A stretch of 64,000 nucleotides of DNA from Clostridium sp. Marseille-P2415 (GTDB taxonomy: Bacteria; Bacillota; Clostridia; Lachnospirales; Lachnospiraceae), in contig NZ_LT732525.1 of the NCBI RefSeq assembly GCF_900155545.1, positions 792,911 to 856,910 on the forward strand, written 5' to 3'. The position numbers and the translations under genes are program-made. Shown in pieces: positions 59,487-64,000 of this stretch (position 1 is its first letter; every line of letters begins with the position of its first letter). Below the pieces are notes generated by a model. It made no database searches, was not told where the DNA came from, and worked only from the letters and a program-made list of their open reading frames with translations.

Positions 59487-60707
59487 ATGATAATTTCTTT
59501 TCGTTTTAAAAACTTCCGTTCCTTTCTGGAGGAAACTTTTATCGACATGAAAGCGGTTAATTACAAGGAACACCCAAACCATTTGGTAATGGCCGGTAAC
59601 AAAAGACTGATTAAGACTCTGGCTGTATATGGAGCAAATGCCAGCGGGAAAACCAATCTTTTTCTCGCTTTAGCCAGCTTTCACTCTTTTATTTTCTGGC
59701 AGCTTTTTTCACTGAAGGACATCCCCAGAAAACATTTTATGTCGATCCTGCAGTTCAGCTCTATGGATAAGATCCTTCCATTTCATACGGATGAAGAAGA
59801 CCCCCAGCCCACGGAAATGGAACTTTCCTTTATTAGCGGTCAGCGGATCTATGAATACGGCTTCTCTATCTGCGGACAGAAAATTCTCACGGAACATCTG
59901 ACAGTGGATAGCCATGTGGTATTCACACGGACGGCCGGTGAGCTTTCCATCGGACGCCAGTATGAAAAAGCCTTACGCCAGAGAACAGGGATCCGTCCTC
60001 ACGGCAACCGGTTATTCTGTTCGGTTTTATTGTGCCTGGATATTCCCGAAATCTCAGCAATTATGGAACCTTTTGAAGCCTTTTTTTCGAAACAGATTGC
60101 TTATTATTATGATTTCCTTGAACCCTTCCAGCTTGCAGGGAATATGATCATGGATGGCAGGATATACAAAGCCCTTGAGTGCCCCGATGCGCTCAATTAT
60201 GGTTTAGCACAGCTAAGAAAGCTGGGAATCCCTGCAGAAGAATTTATTGTTGACAGGGGAATCCCTAAGCTTGGATACCGTTTTAAATCCCGGGCTACCG
60301 GTGAATACCGGATACACTATATGGACCATACAAAGGTTTCTATGGGGACAATGAAATATCTTCAATTATTCATAAAGATTTATTATCTGTCCAAAAGTGG
60401 AGGTGTTCTGATCATTGATAACATATCAAATGAGTTCCATCCGACCGTGACAAAATTTCTTATAGATTCTTTTCAGCAGGAAAAAAATAAAAATATACAG
60501 CTCATTTTCACAACCTATGATATCTCGATATTAAATAACCAGCAGTTCCGCCGCGATGAAGTGGCTTTTGTGGATATCAACGAATATCAGGAATCCAGGC
60601 TCTACACCTTAGCTGACATAAAAGTCCGGTCTGATGCCAGCTTTTCCAAGGACTATCTTTTAGGTAAATACGGAGCGATCCCTCTTCTTAAAGATTGCAT
60701 TTTCTAA
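59487..60707 (+). CDS. AAA15/OLD-like ATP-binding protein with degenerate catalytic motifs
   Basis: This 406-aa protein (AGGAGG 10 nt upstream) belongs to the AAA_15/SMC-like ATPases found in abortive-infection and RloA-type contexts. The start IISFRFKNFRSFLEETFIDM and Walker A YGANASGKTN (about 48-57) are intact. The signature region reads SMGTMKYLQLF (about 285-295). Walker B is VLIIDNISNEFHP (Asp311 then Asn312), where the family normally has Asp-Glu. The switch segment reads FTTYDISIL (Tyr344), where the family normally has FTTHD. The ending RRDEVAF...DASFSKDYLLGKYGAIP matches the family. ATP binding is likely but hydrolysis is doubtful. No RloB or nuclease partner follows. Confidence 0.85.
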   Translation: MIISFRFKNFRSFLEETFIDMKAVNYKEHPNHLVMAGNKRLIKTLAVYGANASGKTNLFLALASFHSFIFWQLFSLKDIPRKHFMSILQFSSMDKILPFHTDEEDPQPTEMELSFISGQRIYEYGFSICGQKILTEHLTVDSHVVFTRTAGELSIGRQYEKALRQRTGIRPHGNRLFCSVLLCLDIPEISAIMEPFEAFFSKQIAYYYDFLEPFQLAGNMIMDGRIYKALECPDALNYGLAQLRKLGIPAEEFIVDRGIPKLGYRFKSRATGEYRIHYMDHTKVSMGTMKYLQLFIKIYYLSKSGGVLIIDNISNEFHPTVTKFLIDSFQQEKNKNIQLIFTTYDISILNNQQFRRDEVAFVDINEYQESRLYTLADIKVRSDASFSKDYLLGKYGAIPLLKDCIF

Positions 60708-60713
60708 TTATTG

Positions 60714-60750
60714 AAAAAAGTCATACTGCCAACGGCATATGTCTTTTTTT
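60714..60750. terminator. Bidirectional terminator between AAA15 and DUF1934 genes
   Basis: AAAAAAG...CATA.TGCC pairs with GGC.TATG...CTTTTTTT with two mismatches around GCCAACGGC, giving T-runs in both directions. It overlaps the DUF1934 stop codon. Confidence 0.8.
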
Positions 60751-61195
60751 AATTTAAAAGGTGGATATCCGCAGTAGCTTTGGAATGAATATCTAATACA
60801 ATGTTGCATTCCGATACATGCTGGTAATTGATGTCAAGGGAATAGGCTACCTGTACCTTTAAGCGGTCCTCTTCCTCATCAATCCGGATATCATTGGTAT
60901 TTATCCCAATCATAAGTTCTCCGAAGGGCGTGGCATAGCAGGATATGCTTTTCTTATCCTTTTCAAATGTCATATGAACGCTGGAACTGCCGCGTTTGAT
61001 GATTTCCAGTCCTGACCGGCGGATCTTGACGGTGTTCTTGATCACTCCCTCCGCTCCTTCCTGAATCTCATCATACAGGATGTAGTGATTGCCGTTCTTC
61101 AGAAAATAATCTCCGGCCGTTATCATCTCTACTGCATTGTTATCATCTTCTACAATCTGCATCCCGCTGATGCTGATCAGAACATCTCTAGTCAT
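60749..61195 (-). CDS. DUF1934 (YwiB-like) beta-barrel protein
   Basis: This 148-aa protein has the pattern VLISISGMQIVEDDNNAVEM and HYILYDEIQEGAEGVIKNTV, characteristic of DUF1934/YwiB, a lipocalin-like small beta-barrel of unknown function. It is the third gene of ddl-murI-DUF1934, 13 nt after murI. The peptidoglycan-precursor neighbours are suggestive, but no role is established. Confidence 0.85.
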   Translation of the reverse strand: MTRDVLISISGMQIVEDDNNAVEMITAGDYFLKNGNHYILYDEIQEGAEGVIKNTVKIRRSGLEIIKRGSSSVHMTFEKDKKSISCYATPFGELMIGINTNDIRIDEEEDRLKVQVAYSLDINYQHVSECNIVLDIHSKATADIHLLN

Positions 61196-61208
61196 AGTAA
61201 AAACTCCT

Positions 61209-62027
61209 TTAAAACTTCTCGATATTTATCTGTTTTGTCTCTTTTACCTGTCCCGGAAGAATGGATGCAGCAAAATCCGTGAACTTCTCCGCCAGGTCGC
61301 TGACATAGAAGCAGTATTTTTCTGCGCAATTGACTTCCGGTTCACATAACAGGCCTTTTTCTTCCAAAACCTGTTTTAATTCCAGAGCGGTTTCATAGGC
61401 GGGATTCACAAGAGTCACCTCCGGCCCCATCAGTCTTCCGACGGTGGAACGCAAAAGAGGATAATGGGTGCATCCAAGTACCAGTGTGTCAATATACTTG
61501 CCCTTTAATTCACTTAAATACCTGGAAGCGATTTCATCCGTAACGGAATCGTGAAGAAGACCTTCTTCCACCAGCGGTACCAGAAGAGGGCATGGTTTTC
61601 CGGTCACGTCTATGTCCGCCCTCATTTCCTTCAAAACTCTGGTGTAAACTCCGCTGCGTATGGTTCCTTCCGTTCCAATGATACCGATTTTTCCGTTTTT
61701 TGTGGACGCAACAGCGGTTTTCGCTCCGGCATGGATCACGCCGATAATGGGAACAGCCAGCTCCTTCTCCACGGCCTCAAGGGCATAGGCTGTCGCGGTA
61801 TTACATGCAATTACAATTGCCTTCACATCCTGGGTCAGGAGAAACCGGATGATCTGCCTGGTAAAATGGATTACCGTACTGCAGGATTTATTGCCGTACG
61901 GCACTCTGGCCGTATCCCCGAAATATACGATCCTCTCATCCGGCATCTGCCTCATGATCTCCCTTGCTACCGTAAGACCGCCCACACCGGAATCAAATAC
62001 CCCTATGGGTGAATTTCTATCTGCCAT
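61209..62027 (-). CDS. murI: Glutamate racemase
   Basis: It interconverts L- and D-glutamate to supply D-Glu for peptidoglycan. The 272-aa product has both catalytic cysteines in VIACNTATAYAL (about 75) and VLGCTHYPLL (about 186). It also has the N-terminal PIGVFDSGVGGLTVAREIMR with Asp and Ser of the active site. It lies 12 nt after ddl and is co-transcribed. Confidence 0.97.
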   Translation of the reverse strand: MADRNSPIGVFDSGVGGLTVAREIMRQMPDERIVYFGDTARVPYGNKSCSTVIHFTRQIIRFLLTQDVKAIVIACNTATAYALEAVEKELAVPIIGVIHAGAKTAVASTKNGKIGIIGTEGTIRSGVYTRVLKEMRADIDVTGKPCPLLVPLVEEGLLHDSVTDEIASRYLSELKGKYIDTLVLGCTHYPLLRSTVGRLMGPEVTLVNPAYETALELKQVLEEKGLLCEPEVNCAEKYCFYVSDLAEKFTDFAASILPGQVKETKQINIEKF

Positions 62028-62039
62028 CGAACTTCTCCC

Positions 62040-63104
62040 CTACAGCTGGCAGCGGCCCATAGCGTGTTCCATCAGCCGGTCAACCAGCTGATCTTTATTT
62101 ACTCCGGCTGCTTCCCAAAGCATGGGATACATACTGATAGCGGTAAATCCCGGCATGGTATTGATCTCATTGAATACCACGCTTCCATCTTCTTTCACAA
62201 AAAAGTCTACCCGGGCCAGACCATAACCGTCTACCGCCTGGAAAATAGCCTTAGCGTCCTCTCTCACCCGTTCCGCTGCGCCAGCCGGCAGAGACGGATT
62301 TACAACTGTTCTGGAATCAGAGTTATAATACTTGGCATCAAAATCGTAGAATTCTGCTGCCGCAAGAATTTCACCTACTCCCGAGCTTTCAACCGGTACG
62401 TTACCGCCTCCAAATACTGCGCATTCGATTTCACGGCCCACAATCATTTCCTCTACCAGTATTTTCCGGTCATGCCTTGCCGCTTCTAATAAAGCCGCGA
62501 TGAGTTCCTTTTGATTATTAGCCCGGCTGACTCCCTTGGAAGATCCGGCATTGGACGGCTTTACAAAAACCGGATAGGAAAACCTGCCTTCCACCTTTTC
62601 CACGATCCCGTCCATATCTTTTAAATCATGCCGTATCACCGGTACATAGGCAGCCTGGCTGACACCTAAATCCTCTACAATGATCTTTGTATATAATTTA
62701 TCCATGGAAACAGCGGAAGCCAGCACGCCACAGCCTACATAAGGGATACCGGCCAGATCCAAAAGCCCCTGGATGGTCCCATCCTCTCCAAATAAGCCAT
62801 GGAGCACAGGGAATACCACATCCGCCTTTACAAGCTCCGTTTTCACTCCATCCATGAAAACAACGCATTTCATGGTTGCATCCGGGGAAATAATGGCAGA
62901 AACCGTACCGTTTCTCCATGTACCATTCTCGATCTCTGCCGCCGAATCCGTCTTAATCCAGCGGCCTTCCTCTGTGATCCCAATCAAAACTAAATCATAT
63001 TTTTCTCTATTAATATGGTTAATGACATTGATGACCGACATACAGGACACAATGTGCTCCGAAGACTGGCCGCCAAATAAAACAACCGCAGTTTTTTTAT
63101 CCAT
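62040..63104 (-). CDS. ddl: D-alanine--D-alanine ligase
   Basis: This ATP-grasp enzyme makes the D-Ala-D-Ala dipeptide for peptidoglycan. The 354-aa product has GGQSSEHIVSCMSV (catalytic Glu and Ser), LHGLFGEDGTIQGLLDLAGI, the omega-loop EFYDFDAKYYNSDS with the Tyr typical of D-Ala-D-Ala specificity, and VFNEINTMPGFTAISMYP. The VanA/VanB D-lactate pattern is not seen. It begins the ddl-murI-DUF1934 operon. Confidence 0.96.
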   Translation of the reverse strand: MDKKTAVVLFGGQSSEHIVSCMSVINVINHINREKYDLVLIGITEEGRWIKTDSAAEIENGTWRNGTVSAIISPDATMKCVVFMDGVKTELVKADVVFPVLHGLFGEDGTIQGLLDLAGIPYVGCGVLASAVSMDKLYTKIIVEDLGVSQAAYVPVIRHDLKDMDGIVEKVEGRFSYPVFVKPSNAGSSKGVSRANNQKELIAALLEAARHDRKILVEEMIVGREIECAVFGGGNVPVESSGVGEILAAAEFYDFDAKYYNSDSRTVVNPSLPAGAAERVREDAKAIFQAVDGYGLARVDFFVKEDGSVVFNEINTMPGFTAISMYPMLWEAAGVNKDQLVDRLMEHAMGRCQL

Positions 63105-63138
63105 TCTTATCTCCTCACCAATTTCTTGATTTTACAGC

Positions 63139-63168
63139 GTTTATATTATAGCACATATGGTTACAATT
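63139..63168 (+). promoter_or_regulatory. Sigma-F-like promoter of spoIIR
   Basis: GTTTA (63139-63143), a 15-nt spacer, then GGTTACAATT (63159-63168) fit the forespore sigma-F consensus (GYWTA-N15-GGNRANANTW as known from B. subtilis) with one mismatch. B. subtilis spoIIR is a sigma-F gene. It overlaps the ddl promoter on the other strand. Confidence 0.6.
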
Positions 63169-63172
63169 ACAA
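63145..63172 (-). promoter_or_regulatory. Promoter of the ddl-murI operon
   Basis: On the minus strand -10 TATAAT (63145-63150, extended by TGC) lies 16 nt from -35 TTGTAA (63167-63172). Confidence 0.65.
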
Positions 63173-63201
63173 ATAGATTCCAGAAAAAAGGAGGAACCCC
63201 T

Positions 63202-63849
63202 ATGAAACGAAAACGTGATTTATTCTTATGTATTACATGCTTATTGCTTGCATTTTTATTTACTCTGTCGGAAGGAAGGCAAAAGGATGAAGCCCTGGCC
63301 GCACGCATCGCTCCGGAAATCCTGCGTTTTCACGTGCTGGCGAACAGCGACAGCACAGAAGATCAAAAGCTGAAATTAAAAGTGCGTACCCTGCTCCTCA
63401 ATTCAATATATGAAAACCTGGGAGAAAGTGCATCCCTGGAAGAAACAAAAAGCTATGTTCTCTCCCACAAGAACAGCCTGGAAGAAGAGGCTGAACACTA
63501 CATGAAAAAACTGGGATATGATTATCCCGCACATATGGAACTGACCAGCTACTACTTTCCTACCAAAACCTATGGCGACATGGTATTCCCCTGCGGAAAC
63601 TATGAAGCCGTCCGGGTAAAAATAGGCGAAGGAAAAGGACGCAACTGGTGGTGCGTCCTTTATCCTCCGCTCTGCTTCGTAGATTCATCTTATGCAGTCG
63701 TACCCGATACATCAAAAGAAATACTCCGGGAATCCATCGATGAGTCCGATTATAAAAAAATCAGCCGGGAAAGTCCGAAAATCCATATCCGTTTAAAACT
63801 GGTTGATTTGTTTTCCAAAAAACCACAGCCTACTGTTCCGAAGTCATAA
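63202..63849 (+). CDS. spoIIR: Stage II sporulation protein R
   Basis: SpoIIR is exported from the forespore and triggers SpoIIGA to activate sigma-E in the mother cell. The 215-aa product starts at the ATG at 63202 (AAGGAGG upstream; the frame to 63157 is leader). It has a signal or membrane helix (LFLCITCLLLAFLFTLSEG). The conserved core is APEILRFHVLANSDSTEDQKLKLKVR (about residues 36-61), with GNYEAVRVKIGEGKGRNWWC and VLYPPLCFVD. Its 3' end overlaps the convergent TolC-like gene by 20 nt. Confidence 0.95.
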   Translation: MKRKRDLFLCITCLLLAFLFTLSEGRQKDEALAARIAPEILRFHVLANSDSTEDQKLKLKVRTLLLNSIYENLGESASLEETKSYVLSHKNSLEEEAEHYMKKLGYDYPAHMELTSYYFPTKTYGDMVFPCGNYEAVRVKIGEGKGRNWWCVLYPPLCFVDSSYAVVPDTSKEILRESIDESDYKKISRESPKIHIRLKLVDLFSKKPQPTVPKS

Positions 63850-64000
63850 TAATTCCGTCAACCGCCCACTGATAGGTATCATAAGCCTGATACAGGGTGT
63901 TATAGGCGCTCTGCTTTGCGCTTTCCGCCTGTAAAAATGCCATCTGGGCCTGCAGGTTACTGATCTTGCTTAACATGCCAAGCTGGAAGGAGCGGTCCGC
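63830..64000 (-). CDS. TolC-like outer-membrane-efflux-family protein (C-terminal fragment)
   Basis: The minus strand is open from the window end to a TAG at 63830-63832, giving the last 56 residues. They form a helical, Gln/Ala-rich segment: QLGMLSKISNLQAQMAFLQA, then AYNTLYQAYDTYQWAVDG. This matches the final coiled-coil helix of TolC-family proteins, which occur in Clostridia without an outer membrane in the Gram-negative sense. Most of the gene lies outside the window, so the call is tentative. Confidence 0.5.
   Translation of the reverse strand, partial: ADRSFQLGMLSKISNLQAQMAFLQAESAKQSAYNTLYQAYDTYQWAVDGIIMTSEQ

Noticed and set aside
57697..60707. Prophage or integrative element
   Set aside because: Only recombinases and an ATPase are present. 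No structural, replication or transfer genes and no attachment-site repeats were seen.
62040..63104. Van-type D-Ala-D-Lac ligase (vancomycin resistance)
   Set aside because: The omega-loop EFYDFDAKY carries the Tyr of D-Ala-D-Ala ligases and there are no vanH or vanX genes.

Overview
The window comes from an anaerobic, spore-forming member of the Clostridia, most likely a Lachnospiraceae (Clostridium/Lacrimispora-like). The grounds are the r-protein sequences, AGGAGG-type ribosome binding sites, consensus sigma-A promoters, rho-independent terminators, a spoIIR gene, and abundant choline-binding-type wall repeat proteins. This placement rests on recognition of protein families; no database search was possible. 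Almost all housekeeping genes lie on the minus strand, so the transcriptional order runs from high to low coordinates.

Layout in transcriptional order. At 63.9-60.7 kb lie a TolC-like fragment, divergent spoIIR, and a ddl-murI-DUF1934 operon (peptidoglycan precursors). At 60.7-55.7 kb, on the plus strand, are two tandem tyrosine recombinases and an AAA15-type ATPase with degenerate catalytic motifs, divergent from a large wall-repeat protein. At 55.5-53.7 kb are a superoxide dismutase with a dyad at its promoter, a structured 650-bp intergenic region, and a small membrane protein. At 53.5-46.0 kb are rpoB and rpoC. At 45.9-38.3 kb is a glycan uptake and degradation operon: two CUT1 permeases, an unrecognised 840-aa protein, a GH105/GH88-like hydrolase, an AraC regulator and a sugar-binding lipoprotein. 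At 38.2-33.5 kb is the str operon rpsL-rpsG-fusA-tuf. At 33.3-22.6 kb is a cell-envelope island: an LtaS-like sulfatase-fold enzyme, a DUF5722 GH-like protein, a secreted subtilisin, nanE-rpiR, an acyltransferase, an rRNA-methyltransferase-like protein and a wall-repeat protein. At 22.6-5.3 kb is the S10-spc-alpha supercluster from rpsJ to rplQ, with secY, adk, map, a KOW protein and infA. At 5.1-2.8 kb are two tandem wall-repeat proteins, at 2.5-0.7 kb a marR-MATE efflux operon, and at the edge a truncated ecfA1.

The backbone rpoB-rpoC / rpsL-rpsG-fusA-tuf / rpsJ...rplQ / ecfA1 follows the order conserved in Firmicutes (known from Bacillus subtilis). Here it is opened at three or four joints by accessory cassettes. 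Most of these cassettes have their own promoter and terminator, so they sit between a housekeeping terminator and the next housekeeping promoter. The accessory content is dominated by the cell surface: four wall-repeat proteins, the LtaS-like enzyme, secreted protease and hydrolase, acyltransferase, and sugar uptake.

Most worth following up: the AAA15 ATPase that has lost its Walker B glutamate and switch histidine next to paired recombinases; the unrecognised 840-aa protein in the glycan operon; the interleaved dyads and 18-bp palindrome upstream of sod; the 21-bp tandem repeats downstream of rplQ; and a sigma-F-like spoIIR promoter that overlaps the ddl promoter.
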